From contig OX485805.1 in the NCBI GenBank assembly GCA_950295325.1, positions 16,667,501 through 16,731,500 on the forward strand: 64,000 bases of DNA, given 5' to 3'. The translations under genes and the position numbers were made by a program. This DNA is from Polytrichum commune. Taxonomy: Eukaryota > Streptophyta > Polytrichopsida > Polytrichales > Polytrichaceae. The notes under the pieces are model-generated. The model worked only from the letters and a program-made list of their open reading frames with translations. It was not told the origin of the DNA and made no database searches. Positions 23,141 through 35,385 of the stretch are shown one piece after another (position 1 is the stretch's first letter; each line of letters starts with the position of its first letter).

Positions 23141-24164
23141 TGTACATTTAAGTGCCAAGTATCCCTACATAGGTGGGAGCACCGATACTTGTTGCTATAT
23201 CTACACTAAATATGTTGTTTTAGTGTCATATGGTATTTTAAAATATGTTGTTTTAGTGACATCCCAAAATTCAAAGTGCTTGCTTCTCAAGTTTTTTCCT
23301 AAACGAAACTGCGTGGGGTATCTGATTGATTGACGGCTTTGTGCAAGGACTGCAGTTTTATAGAATTTGAGGACTGAATTTTTCATTGCTGGGGTTTAAG
23401 GTTTCATGATTTGCAGTACCAATCTCCGTCTGCCCAATTTTGATCGAAATCTAAGTTCTTCTGACTACCTTTCTTTTGTGATGATCATCCTGAAAACTTT
23501 AAAAAGTGGTAGTCATTGATAGTGAGGTAATTTAAAGACACCCCAGCTTACTTGGTCATCAAGCTCTTGCCAGGTATTTGACATTTCAAAATCCAAAGTT
23601 CTTGCTTTTCCTGCGTGGCACTCGGAGATTGTGCTATTTTTGTCCTTATATAGTGTGGTCATTAGGGATAGGATGGTACAGCAGATTGCGCCAAATCTGA
23701 ATGATGTCTTTGAAGCTGATTGTTAGGACAACTACAGGTATTTTTACAGCATTGTAATAATACGACTCTATACCGAAACAGAGTTGCTTGAATGATTTCA
23801 GAAACTGGTGAAGCCAGTGGGGATGGCGTGGAAGGTGGCTTCTTCCATTCAGATTGTTGTGGATGGCCCCTGGTTAAATGGCTTGCCACCATTGGGCTAT
23901 TGCCGCATGTGTAGTTTGTTTTTAGTTCATTCTAGTTACTGCTTCCTTTTGATTGCTTTGCATTGAGTATGTATCTCTAAAAGCGTCGGATTACTTTCTC
24001 TCTTGATTCTTATTTGTTGGTTTACGGGGTACCTTCAACTGTAAGCGTTAGTAGAACATCGATACTTACAAGGAATCTGCTTGAGTGATGTGCTAGCATT
24101 GTTGCACGATGTAGCAGCTACCTTTTTTGATAGGGCTTGCTCAAAGTTCAAAAGAACTCTAAAC
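23141..24164. other. Region upstream of the SagB-like exons
   Basis: I looked here for the missing N-terminal exons of the SagB-like gene (family blocks around TKH, NPSSGNLHPTE and WREAWKYGERAF) and found none in any plus-strand frame. A short MITE-1-like end, CTACACTAAATATGTTG, occurs at about 23200. Confidence 0.45.
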
Positions 24165-24343
24165 ATCTGATTTAGTGTTGCCATTAAAATTGGTGTGCCA
24201 TGTTAATTAGAGTGCTCTTCATGACTTGTCATGTAGCACCAAGTGTCATTTGACACCCTCTCTAGTTGCCACCTCTCTAGCAAGGCAATTACTGTGGGTT
24301 GATGATGAATACTGTGAGCCACACTAAATTAGATGTTAGTGTA
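24165..24343. mobile_element. Small MITE upstream of the first visible SagB-like exon
   Basis: Inverted ends read ACATCTGATTTAGTGTTGCC and, reversed, ACATCTAATTTAGTGTGGCT. Length about 180 bp. It lies about 125 bp before the first recognisable exon, in what would be an intron if upstream exons exist. Confidence 0.6.
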
Positions 24344-24468
24344 ACTATTTGGAATAACAAGACTTTGTTAATACCGACCTTTAAATTTACACATCAGGTA
24401 CTTATTGTAATGAGCAGAAATGGCTATTGTGTCCTATGAGATTCTCACAAAGAAGAAGTGGATGCCAG

Positions 24469-27400
24469 GTATTGCAACCATGATGTTGGGCATGCCATAG
24501 GGGCAGCAACTATTGCAGCAGCATCTCTGGGCTGGAATTCCTGTTTACTGGATGGCTTTGACGGTGAGGAACTGGATCGTCTGTTAGGGTTACCACAAAC
24601 TAGGATTCGCATGGACCGAGGTCCAACCAAGGGTGTTTTTCACGAGCTTGAGCATGAGCATTCAGATTGTCTAATGGCAATTTTTCCAAATGGTGAGTTG
24701 GTGAATGACAAGGAATTTGCAGTTTCTTAGCATCGTTTGAGGAGCAGTGAGGAATGGCATTTGAGGTCTGTCAGTATTGTTTGCAAATCTGGCAATTCTG
24801 CATGGTTTGTAGTATAATAAGATGAACACAGAGGAAGATCAAGATAAAGTATGAGCACCGGAGCCATGGATTGAATCATCATATCTATTTGTGTCCGATT
24901 TATATCACATGAGTTTGTGAAGGTTGCTATGTGTGATTTCATCTCTAATATCTTGTTGGCCTTCTGCTTACCAGGTCAAAACATTCCTGAGAAGCCTTGT
25001 GATAGGAATCTAGCAGATTATGTTGACAGTCTGGAATGGAATGGGCAAATGAATGCTTTGAGCAAGGAACATATGAGGTGGGGCATCATCTACCAGGCAG
25101 CTCAAGTCTCAAGAAAGCCTTGTGTAGGAAATATTCCTATCGCAAAGCTGATTCCTTCACCTAATTCAATGCTAACATCTGCCGTGTACGAGCCACTGAC
25201 TGTGAGACAGGTGATTGCAGCTCTTTGTCCACAATTTGCAAAAAAACACAATGCACAAATGCTTTCTGATTCTGTGTATTAGTTTTGCCTTCCCCAAGTT
25301 TCTGAATTTGTGAAATGTTTCTTTGGATGAATTTCATCTAGAACTGAAAATGATTGTAAGACTGGTGTCACCTTGCCATTCTGGAGAGTGATAGAAGGCA
25401 TGGTTCAATATATTCTATCAAGTCAGTAGCTGAGCAATTTTTATCAAGTCACAAGGTCATCCACCTGCAATGCTTGAGGTTAAGGCTGATGATTGCTTGA
25501 GAATTCCAAATGTGAGCTGAGACTTTATATCTGCAGATATAAAGTGAGGAATGGCAGGGGGGACTTTATTTCTGTATTTATAGCCTATGTGTGTCTTTGT
25601 TTAGAGTGTACTGTGGAGTCAAGGAATCACACAATGAGCTTGAAGATCCTTCGTACAAAAGCTGAAGGAGGTCCTAGTGTAAAGAGGCTTCGTCAGGGCT
25701 GCAAAATAGACAGTATTTCTATACAACAGAATGTCGCACATTTTATGTAGGCATGCTTTTTGAGTGCCTAATCAATGTCATGCGTGAGTATTTACGTTTC
25801 TGCTGGAAATGCCACAAATTGCAATAATTGAAAGAAGAAGAAAAAATTCTTTGTATGCTGTGTGGTATTTCTCTTATTTGAGTGTTGCGAGCTGTTTGGA
25901 TTTAGAAAGATCAGTGCAATTGGCGGACTTTAAACAGCAACTTGATTGAAGTGTAGTCTATACTCGGTGTTAAGAGTAGCAACATCCTAATTAAAGTCTC
26001 CATGATTTTGGCTTGGATCTGGTTAGTTTGGAAGCCCAAGAGCATTTGATGCAAGTTTTAAAAGAAAGAATTAATGGCATGACACCAAATTGCAGGTGGT
26101 TCGCAAAAGGCGGAGTGCAGTGGACATGGATGGTGCATATGGCATGCTGGCAGATGTGTTCTACCAAATCCTTGCGAAAACTCTGCCAACAACAGGTGTA
26201 GAAGCTCAAGGTGCTCCACGGCAGCTCCCTTTTAATGTGTTGCCTTGGAGTGCAGAAGTCCACTTGGCCATTTTTGTCCATCGTGTTGTGGGGCTGGAAC
26301 CAGGGATCTATCTTCTGGTAAGAAATGAGGCACATATGAAAGACCTGAGAAAGGCAACAAAGAATGAGTTTGAGTGGGAGAAGCCAGATAACTGTCCTCC
26401 AAGCTTACCTCTTTACATGCTTCACCCTGGGGATGTTCAAGACTTGGCAACACGACTTTCTTGTAATCAGGTCAGTAGAAGCCAATATTGTGTTGCATCT
26501 ACACTATTTTCAAATGTAAAGTTATTGTTGCAGTTCAAGATTGCTCAATCTAAACTTTATAAGACAAGGTGCACCAAGTTATCATAATAGAGTTATCCAA
26601 CTCAATATGATTTCTGGTCAGGAGTTAGTTGTTTTGTATATGATACCTTCCATGTTTGGTAAGTTTTTGGTGCATGCTTGGAGGTAGTGTGGAGGTTGGA
26701 ACAAAGAACATTCTATATCAGTTCATTGAGGGTCAAACTCATTTTGGTATGCCAAGAGGTGCTAATGTGAGGTTGGCCCTCAATGAACCAAAATAGGTTG
26801 CTCTTCATTCAAATTCAAACTTCATCTCCAAGCATGCACCACAAGTGGAAAGAAATTATTGATATTGTATGCAAAACAACCAATGGAAAATCATAGGGAA
26901 CCAACTCTTGACAAAACGTCCCATTAATGATTACTCTAATAACTCCATGACTAGGTGTCCTGCTAATGCCATTTTGACCTCCAGTTTAGGCGATTCAGTG
27001 AATATATATGGAGGAATTTGTCCAGGATTCAGACATATCACACTCACATCACAGTGAGGCAGTTGCTAACTCGAAGACTGCACATTATGCAGGATATAGC
27101 TGGACAAGGTTTCTTTAGCTTGGGGATGTTGGCAAGATTTGAGCCTGCACTAAGGGAGAAAGGCGCGTCAATGTATCCTCGTCTATTTTGGGAGACGGGT
27201 TTGATTGGTCAAGTCCTGTACCTGGAAGCACATGCATTTGGTGTTTCAGCAACTGGAATTGGCTGCTTCTTCGATGATCCTGGTGAGATTATTGATCCTC
27301 ACCTTTCGTGTCCTATCTTAAAGCCTTCTTCAGTGATTTGCATGTCAAATTGTAGAATAGAATATTGTATTTCCTTCCTGTAGTAGAGGAAAATGACATG

Positions 27401-27559
27401 GAATTTTGGTTACGATTGGTGTGTGCAGTGCATCAAGTGTTGGGAATCAAGGCCAAAGAGTTTCAAAGCTTATACCACTTCACCGTTGGAGTTCCTGTTG
27501 TAGATAACCGTATTTTAAATCTTCCATCCTACCCTGGTCCGCCAAATGCTAACTTTTGA
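24469..27559 (+). CDS. SagB-type nitroreductase-like protein, two domains, 5' incomplete
   Basis: Five exons join in frame with GT-AG sites: 24469-24692, 24975-25210, 26096-26470, 27093-27282 and 27429-27559, encoding about 385 residues to a TGA stop. The family is the SagB/thiazole-oxazole dehydrogenase branch of FMN-dependent nitroreductases. Exon 1 starts inside the first domain: YCNHDVGHAIGAATIAAASLGW matches the (R)YCxxDVGHAxxAxxxAAxxxGW block, followed by ELEHEHSDCLM. Exon 3 opens the second domain with VVRKRRSAVDMDG. Exon 4 has DIAGQGFFSLGMLARFEPAL, FWETGLIGQVLYLEAHAFGVSATGIGCFFDDP, and exon 5 FQSLYHFTVGVPVVD, all typical. About 150 N-terminal residues expected from the family (before the YC...DVGHA block) are not visible upstream. 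The gene is 5' truncated, or has distant upstream exons; the exons seen carry no stops. Substrate unknown; no YcaO or peptide partner is nearby. Confidence 0.85.
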
Positions 27560-27599
27560 GTCTTGAGCACATGCACCTTGGACACATTCTCAGGACATC

Positions 27600-27895
27600 A
27601 CACGAGTGGCAAGCATCAAGCCAATAGCTCGAGTGGTTGGGACTCATTTCCACCTTGCAAGTGGTGTGGGTTCCATTCTCCACCAAGCCATTCTAGTGTC
27701 ACCTGCTATGGTCCACCAAATTATTGTGGGGTCACCTTGTAAACCGGCCAGCTTAAAAGTTGTGGGTACCGAGGGGCTTGGCAAGGTAGCATGGGAGGAA
27801 CAATGGACAATCAAGTTACCCCAGATATGGCTGTTAGAAGGAGTGCACCTCTTAATGGAGGCAATAGCATGCGGGAAGATACTCTATAACTCATC
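27600..27895 (+). mobile_element. tRNA-derived SINE-like element downstream of SagB-like gene
   Basis: Begins about 40 bases after the SagB-like stop codon. AATAGCTCGAGTGGTTGGG resembles a pol III A box, and GTGTGGGTTCCATTCTCC, 30-40 bases on, resembles a B box. A non-tRNA body follows. Structure is similar to the SINE-like sequence at 38230-38595. Ends are unclear and no target duplication was read. Confidence 0.5.
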
Positions 27896-28259
27896 CTAGT
27901 GCTGGCAAACATAGGCATTATCCTTCTCACTGGTGACGTTGATGGTATGGTGATCGAAGAGGCCCGGGGTACTAAAGGTCTAGAAGAGAGTCCAAGTAAA
28001 TACAGCACACCTCTGCACAGCTGAACTGTTTATTTGTAAATATAATGGCTAGCAAGGAGAAAGAAAGAAAGTCGTCAAGTTCGTATTGGCTACTTAGTAA
28101 ATGCACAGCATCCATTTAGAGAAAATGCAGGATGGAGGATGCTAACAGCCGGCATTTCAGTAATGCTGACACTCTTGTAAATATAATTACTGTTTGAGTA
28201 GCTAGTGTGATGTTTCAAAAGCATGAGCGTAGGCTCTTGATTGTCTGCTGTTCATGACA

Positions 28260-28490
28260 TATATGCATACATTGGGGGGAGCCTTTATGACCATTTAATG
28301 AGCATGAAAATCTTCACTTGATAATGAATAAGGTATTCATATGAGCTCCAAAAGTTGCAAGGAAAGTGGCTACTGCCTCAATCTGGATGTCATACTAATC
28401 GCGTGTTTCATATCCTAGGCGAAGTGGGCTAGTTGAAAAAAGTAGCCATCTAAGACCCATCTGTCTTGCATGCTTCCTGATGTGAATGCA
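28260..28490 (-). repeat. Dispersed repeat family R5, diverged copy
   Basis: GAATAAGGTATTCATATGAG, then CTCC, later CATATCCTAGGCGAAGTGG and AGTAGCCATCTAAGACCCAT, match 29740-29945 in the same orientation and 11465-11600 in reverse. The flanking stretches 27900-28260 and 28490-29030 show no gene. Confidence 0.6.
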
Positions 28491-29029
28491 CTACCTGAGG
28501 AAATGCAAGTTTGAGTAAGCTTATTCACATTCCTGGATCTGTGAAATTTGACATCGCACAGATTTGATGTTTGGATTGTTGCTAAATTGTGAGAGTCACC
28601 TCAGGAGGCAGTGGCTTTCTAGATTGGCTGCAGACCTCTCGAATGAGACTTGTATGTACAGTAGATATTTTTTGATGCTGTCAACCTCCATGCGACCAAT
28701 GTAAATGCAAATCCAGGTCATTACAAAATTTCCAAGGACCCATTTGGACACCTATAGTCAGCATCCGATCAAAACTGTAATACCACATCAGCAGATTTGA
28801 GCATGCTAATTATTCATCAGTAAGGTCAAGTGAAGTGGGCCAAGACAATGCCATAAAGGGACTGGGACCTGTGACAGAATAACTACAGAAATCAATGTGG
28901 ACGCAGTCTGCCTTGAGGAATATTTCTGTTTACATACCTTTTTTGTCCGTGTGGGGCAGGGTGGGAAGAAGCTCCACCACCAAACTCCAGCTCCACGCGT
29001 CGAATGACCCAGATTACATAAATGTTATT

Positions 29030-29420
29030 TGTAAAGTCTCTCAAAGAGCATCGAAACTATGAGTTTGATCCTTCTTTGAGAAAATTTTCAACTAAAAGCT
29101 CGTTAGCTCATTGTATATCGGAGTTTATTTTGAAAGTTGGGTGAAACTTCTGACCTTCTTTCTCCATCTCTCAAGCTTTGAGAGAATTGTAGGATCTAAA
29201 ATAGGGTGTGCATGTGGGATCCACTATCATAATTCCCGGATTGGCCTTTACAAGGCTAGCTTGGTCCACCTATTTTAGTAGGACAAGCTAGAAATCCAGT
29301 TTTCAGTAGCCCGGCACCACTTGTTGTGTATGATAATTTAAACATTGAGAAAACTTGGTTAACTTTGTGTTGATTCTCATAAACTCAAGGTTTCGGACTA
29401 AACCCATGGTTTCATCGGCT
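29030..29420 (-). repeat. Dispersed repeat, second copy of the metacaspase-intron element
   Basis: The reverse complement aligns with 3777-4165 in metacaspase intron 4, sharing CCCTATTTTAGAT, TTCTCTCAAAG, TTTCACCCAACTTTCAAAAT and TTTCTAGCTTGTC. Confidence 0.6.
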
Positions 29421-29574
29421 TTACTTCATAAATAACTCTATTGTGAGACATGAGTGTCCACCAAAGAGCATGGTAGTACTTGACGAAATATGTCTATAAT
29501 GATGGAGGTGCTTACCGTATCCTCTGTATTCATTCGATGTAAGGTAGACAACACGTATTCGGTTATTTTTCTTA

Positions 29575-30735
29575 TTGGGACACTTTTATTTGAGTGGCAT
29601 GTGGTTTGGTGTGGCTCCAAGAATGGATACCATGGTGACACGTGTTCACAAGAGATTGGATTGCTTCCTCAAAATATGTTAACCATTTTAGATCCAATAG
29701 TCAACATAATTGGGGGAGGAAGGGGGTTAAATGACCTTTTAATGAACGTGAGAAGCTTCACTCTAATAATGAATGAAATATTCATATGAACTCCAAAAAT
29801 GATGAGAAAAGTGGTTGTGGCCTCGATTTAGACTTACTAACCATCATGTAGTAATCACATGTTTCATATCCTAGAGAAGTGGACTAGTTGGGAAACGTAA
29901 TATTTGAAACCCATCTACCTTACGTAGTTGTCTACTTTGGGGAATGAAAAAATAGATGTCATACTTGGGCACTTTTGTCTTAGACGATCTATATATAAAG
30001 TCTAAAAGAGAAGTGCAGTGGCCGCTTATCAAGTTGTGGTAACCTAGTTGGGTTTATAGGGATTAGTTAACCTCATTCATCCATAGAAAAGCATTGTAAA
30101 TTTACCTTTTAATAACATTCTAATCCATCTCAATTGTGTCCCACTAGACTAATTCATGATTTTTGAAGTTGTATTCAATGTTCAATCAACTTTAAGAAGT
30201 GTTCATTGGAGTACGTACTAGTCCACGGCATTTTTGTTGGATGAACGATATGTTTGCTTGCATGTAGTAAAGGTACACTTCCATGTGCTAGCCAAGTCAG
30301 CTTAAACCACTTGGCAAAAATTTGGGCCCCTCCCCACATGGAAATGGCATTACTTTTTCTTCGGAGAACAAGAATTGGTGGTTGGCATAAGGTAGATGGG
30401 CCTCTCAAATGGTTACTTTCCCAACTAGCCTACTTCTCCTAGGATATAGACACATGCAATTGGTACAAGATGGTTAGCAAATCCAAAGCAAGACAGTAGC
30501 CAAGTTCCTTGTAATTTTGAGAGCTCGTATGAATTTCTTATATCTTATCAAAGCGAAGATTTTTTTGCTCACTAAATGGTTGTATACATCATGTCACCCA
30601 CCCCCGAAAAAAATAAAAAATAAAATCATGTTGATTATTGAGCATAGAATGGTGATCGTATTTAAACACTTGTCTTCATGGTATCCATTCTTGGAGCCAC
30701 ACCTGAATGACATACCATTCAAATACACCTACCTC
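29575..30735. repeat. Inverted pair of R5 repeats (foldback)
   Basis: The arms at 29575-29945 and 30382-30735 are reverse complements with moderate divergence (GGCTCCAAGAATGGATACCA in the left arm; its reverse, TGGTATCCATTCTTGGAGCC, in the right arm). The spacer is about 435 bp. This may be one foldback element or two R5 copies inserted head to head. An unbroken run of 38 T lies just outside the right arm at 30842-30879. Confidence 0.7.
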
Positions 30736-30840
30736 TAATTAAGATAAATGATTGATTTATACACGTCTAAGGTTGAGGCATCTATAACCAATAAAATGAA
30801 AGTGTTTACATATGTTTAGGAGGAGTAGTAGCTGAAAATT

Positions 30841-30880
<40 letters not shown>

Positions 30881-31016
30881 GCAAAGGAACAAATTCCAAG
30901 GAGGGTGTTAAAATAAATTAATTGATTTCATGAATTTGGAAATTGCCATAGTCCATCTAAAGCTTAACCCATAACCGCTCGTCTTAATGCTCATGCTTGG
31001 CTACGACAGTTGTCAA

Positions 31017-31559
31017 AACTCTTATGCAAGTAATCAATCAGAAGCCGCCACCACATAAACGCTACGCTCCGTTCGCCTACAAAAATGCAGATCTCATCCA
31101 TGTCAGCATTACATAACCCTCGTGAGCAATCAAATGGACATGGTCGACTATGGATGCCTCAACCTTACCTTCATCTGAGCATAGAAGGAAAGTTGAAGTT
31201 TGAGAATGAGGAGTTGACCCACATGTCTATTCCGAAACAAGACATCAACTTCCACCTCCCCCAAAATAAAACTTTACTTTTTGGCATAACTCTTACGCAT
31301 GTACTCAATCAGAAGCCGCCACCACATAAACCTTACACTCCAATCGCCTACAAAAATACAAATCTCATCCATGTCGGCATTACATAAACCCTCATGAACA
31401 ATCAAATGGACTCGGTGGACTATGGATGCCTTGACCTTCCCTTCATCTAAGCAGAGAAGGAAAGTTGAAGTTTGAGGATGAAGAGTTGACCCACATGTCT
31501 ATTCCAAAACGAGACATCGTCTTCCACCTCCCCAAAATAAAACTTTGTTTTTGCATAAC
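31017..31559. repeat. Two-copy tandem duplication, unit 271 bp
   Basis: ACTCTTATGCAAGTAATCAA at 31018 recurs as ACTCTTACGCATGTACTCAA at 31289, and the match runs the full unit including CAGAAGCCGCCACCACATAA and GTTGACCCACATGTCTATTC. A reversed partial relative lies at about 61640-61790. Short open frames in it are repeat shadows. Confidence 0.85.
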
Positions 31560-32020
31560 CATGTCGGTAAGGACCCACTATATTGTCGTGTGTTACACTT
31601 CAAAGGCATTTGTAGTGGCATATTCCTATGGTTCAAACACCCAAAGAATTCCGACATGTTATGCAGGCCTAGCTTATCTTTCTTTCTTTATTTTTTTTTA
31701 TTTTTTTTGACTTGCACTGTGTTCCTAGAATTATGAGAAGTAGAAGAGGATGACTAGGACTTGGATGCCGGGTGCATGGGGCATGCAGATTTTTTAAAGC
31801 TCACACAAATGCCGCAGACTTAAGAATCATGTGTTGAGGAGGACACGGCTACGTGGCACCTACAAACTTATCACTTGTCCTTCTCGTCTATGCTTGCTTA
31901 AATATTGAAGGGGTGGCTCTTCGAAAGTTCCATTGCAAGTAAATGTCACTCGGAAGTTAAGACTTGAAGGGCCCAAAAAGTTTGGGGGGGGGGAGAGAGA
32001 GATTGAGAATTTTTTTTTTC

Positions 32021-32229
32021 ACATACAAGTGTACCTCTTCATTTATCCCACGTGAAAAGCTCTCAAATAGTATGCATCCCCAAGGTTATTTTTGTGAGTT
32101 GGCTTTTTTCACCGGAATCGGGTTTAAGGATCTTGCTTTAGTCTACTCACACTTCTCTGAGATGAATCGGCAGCAGGGGGGTCGAGTTTTTGTGTTGGAT
32201 GGATGAGAGGTACACTCGTATACATGATA
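32021..32229. mobile_element. MITE-6 copy
   Basis: Inverted ends ACATACAAGTGTACCTCTTC and, reversed, GTATACGAGTGTACCTCTCA then TCCATCC. Related to 20814-21019 and 45806-46012. The stretches 31560-32020 and 32230-32865 on either side show no gene. Confidence 0.65.
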
Positions 32230-32865
32230 CGCGGGGAGGTCACTTTCGGAATTCTAGTAAACCATGCGAGAGAAACTTATTAGGAAGGGGATCAATTTAT
32301 ACAAATTTTGGAATTACTATAGCTTGGATGAAATGACTCGTACAATATTATATTTGGAATAGGATGGGTGAAAAATATAGGCACCATTGAATTTTTTGTT
32401 ATTGATTCAAATAGGTTCTATTATATCTGGCAAAACGAAGAATTTATGTGAGGTTCAATGAGTGTCTTTGGATTGGATGAGGAGTTGCCTCAATTGACTA
32501 AAAGTCATTGAATTTAGATGTTGGCAAGCTTGGGGTGGTTACTGAGAGCTCCAAGATAGTGTTGTGACCAGGTACTATTCAATTTTATTTGCATGTATTG
32601 TTGTTGTTGTTGTTGTTTTGTTGTGGATTAACGTCAACTTATTTCAAACAAAATTTAACATATATACAAACAAAAACAATATGTAGAATAAATTCATGGT
32701 GTAAATTGTATTCACCTATAGGGTCTTGAAAAATACCTCTAAGTACCATGTTTATCTACTAATAGGACACCAATTATTTAAGAAATTTAAATAAATAGCC
32801 CATCTTTAATCAACCCTTGACATAGCGTGGATTATAGAAGTATATAGCTTGTGACCTCCCCATGG

Positions 32866-33445
32866 TATTGGGTTGCCTAATACCCTGGATTAAATGGCTT
32901 GTTGATACCCGCGAGGGGGTGCCCTAAGGCGGCTTCATACCCTGCTATAATGGATTGATGATATCCTTGAAGGGGGTGCCCATTAGTTGCCTCATACCTT
33001 GCACATATATATTGGCATGGTGATACCCTATGTGGGTGCCTTGGATGTATGGCAAGTGCTAGGCCCAAACCCCCCCCCCAAAAAAAAAAATAATAATAAA
33101 AGAGGAAAATGTTGGAAATGATCGTCCAGGTTTTGGAACGATAGTTCTAAAAACACCGCTTTTCCTTTTCCTTTTCCTTTGGCATTCTAGTTCTAACACT
33201 TGAGCACATTAGATTGTAAGTCTTTTTCTAGGCCTCTGCCCTTCCAAGTATGGTCTAGGTGGCATGTCTATACCATGGTGTGATGGGTATTGGGTTGTCT
33301 AATACCATGCATTCAATGGCTTGTTGATGCCCTTGAAAAGGGTGCCAAAAGGTTGGTTAATACCCTAGATTGAATTGCTTGTTGATACCCTTTTTTTTTT
33401 GGGGGGGGGGGGTGGCCAAGGGGGAGTTTGGTTGATACCATTGCT
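32866..33445. repeat. Minisatellite-like blocks (about 60-bp units)
   Basis: Two blocks, 32866-33060 and 33282-33445, contain degenerate units with TTGGGTTG(C/T)CTAATACC, AATGGCTTGTTGATACCC and GGGGGTGCC. They are split by about 220 bp that includes a C/A run (33070-33090) and a CTTTTC run (33160-33180). Confidence 0.65.
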
Positions 33446-33699
33446 ATATAGGTTTCTTTTTCATGTCTTTTTTATTACAATCAATATTTTGGCTCTCATT
33501 TACAAGATGATGACAATTCTTTTATTTCCAAAAGGACTGGAAAATGCAGACAACAATGTTTTACACATGCGCATTGTTCACAATATGGATTTCAATCACT
33601 TGATTGAAAATCTACGCATGATATTTGATGCGAAGTCCCAATTGAATATCCATCTTTGTCGTTGTTTGCTATTGTTATTAGTTAGATTCATCTTAGAGA

Positions 33700-35080
33700 T
33701 GGATGTTCAACCTACTTGAAACGAATTTGTTACTGGATATTCTGAAGGCGACGTGGTTTTGTATGTTTCCATCATGAATGGCAAAGGAAGTGTGGAGTGG
33801 GTCACACAAATCATGGGATGAGCAATGGCAAATATGCAATGATTCATTTGGGTTGTATTTGACAACTGATGATGAGGTGGGTGTTTTCAAAGGAAACATG
33901 TTATGGGTATGGGAAAGGAATCATAGGGTGGGTGTTTGGAGGCATCATACATAGTGGCTTTAATGGGTTGCTTGCATGTTCTTGGATCCACGCAACAATG
34001 TGGGTCTATTGCTTGATGCTATGCACAACGTGAACATGTGCATATTCTTAAACAATATATTCTTTAATTTTTTTTATTTTTTTTTGAAGGGTTTTTAATC
34101 ATCATTTTAAAACTTCGTATGTGTATAAATCCACAGAGAGTGATCACGTAAAGATGAATTTGGTGCACAAGCTTCATAGGATAAGAAGCTTTAGTACTTT
34201 TCAACTTCAAGACTTTCGTGAATTTCCACCCGTTTCACATTTTGATGCTTATGTCAATAGACGACATAAGATTTTAGGCTTTTTAAATAGGTCAACCTAT
34301 GCCATGAATGTAGATTGGGAAGGAATATTCCTTTGAAAATTTATGGTAATTTCGATATTGCATCATAAGTTGTGATTTTTTTTGCTAAATGTCATGATAT
34401 CAATTTCCATGCATGTGAAAAACACTCCACTATCACACATGTAACACACTTATGCAAAATTGCTTTAAGTTATAAAAAACGCGTATGTTTGAACTTAAGG
34501 GGGAGAGAGAAGGAAGATATGGGAAAGAATCAAGTGGTTGGGGTGAAATTGAAAACGAAGTGAATGAAGTATTGAATGACAATATAATGAAAGGTGTCCA
34601 TAAGAAATTTAATATTGAAATAAGGGATGTGCACATCTTGTAGATGCGTCATGGAAGAGTAATGTATATCTACTATAACTTTGTTATAATAACAATCGAT
34701 GAAGCTTTGTTCCATGCTCGATTTAAGGTTTTTAAATGGGTGCAAAGTAAAAAAATTCACTACTAACATATGAGTCCTAGGCAATTGTCATGATCATGTA
34801 CAATTACAATGCAAATCTACCATAGTGATGGATTTGCATATTACCTAGTGACCTACGACAAGTTTCTAGTGATGCAAGGCAATTGACCAAGAACTCATAT
34901 GCTTGTAATGTTGGGAATGTTTTAGAAGATTACTTCATGAAAGGTATTGGGATATTTTCATCACCACCATTGGCCAGATCACATAGGTCTAGAGTAGAGG
35001 TTTTCATAACCGATCACTTAAGAGATCTTATGCCAGATTTGGAGAAGTACAAGGTGGTGCAAATGTTTCATGTGTAGAAA
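33700..35080 (+). pseudogene. Unrecognised, broken coding-like relic, probably transposon
   Basis: Broken plus-strand frames read protein-like: VFKGNMLWVWERNHRVGVWR, then FLDPRNNVGLLLDAM near 33860-34030, and a 64-residue frame (34883-35077) with VEVFITDHLRDLMPDLEKYK. Stops and A/T runs interrupt them. They look like remains of one transposon gene, but I recognise no catalytic motif and cannot name the family. Confidence 0.3.
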
Positions 35081-35139
35081 GATAAAAATAAGGAGGATTG
35101 TAAACAAAATATTAAAAAATAAATAAAAAATGGTAATTT

Positions 35140-35385
35140 TATTCCTTACATTGAAATTACTATGAAATTTGAAAGCCAAAAGTTAGCCCGAACATATTGT
35201 CAGTGTCTAGTGTTTGCCATACCTGCTCATTCCTCCTCCCTTACCACTTAAACCAGGAACATGTATCATGACACTATTGATTCCGACTTGATCGAAATTC
35301 ATTGCCCAACCTAATCGAAATTATGACACCCTATAAGTTTCCGATTGAGCCTTGATACGGAATAGGCGCCTCTACTCTATTTGTT
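35140..35385. repeat. R4 element, second copy
   Basis: Reverse match to 22722-23085 (AAAAGTTAGCCCGAACATAT here). One end reads GGCGCCTCTACTCTATT. Following sequence to 35780 holds no gene. Confidence 0.6.

Noticed and set aside
24445-24630. Minus-strand frame opposite the SagB-like first exon
   Set aside because: Antisense shadow of a well-supported exon.
30842-30879. 38-base T run as a retroposon poly(A) tail
   Set aside because: No retrotransposed body or target duplication could be attached to it; it may simply be a homopolymer or sequencing-sensitive tract.
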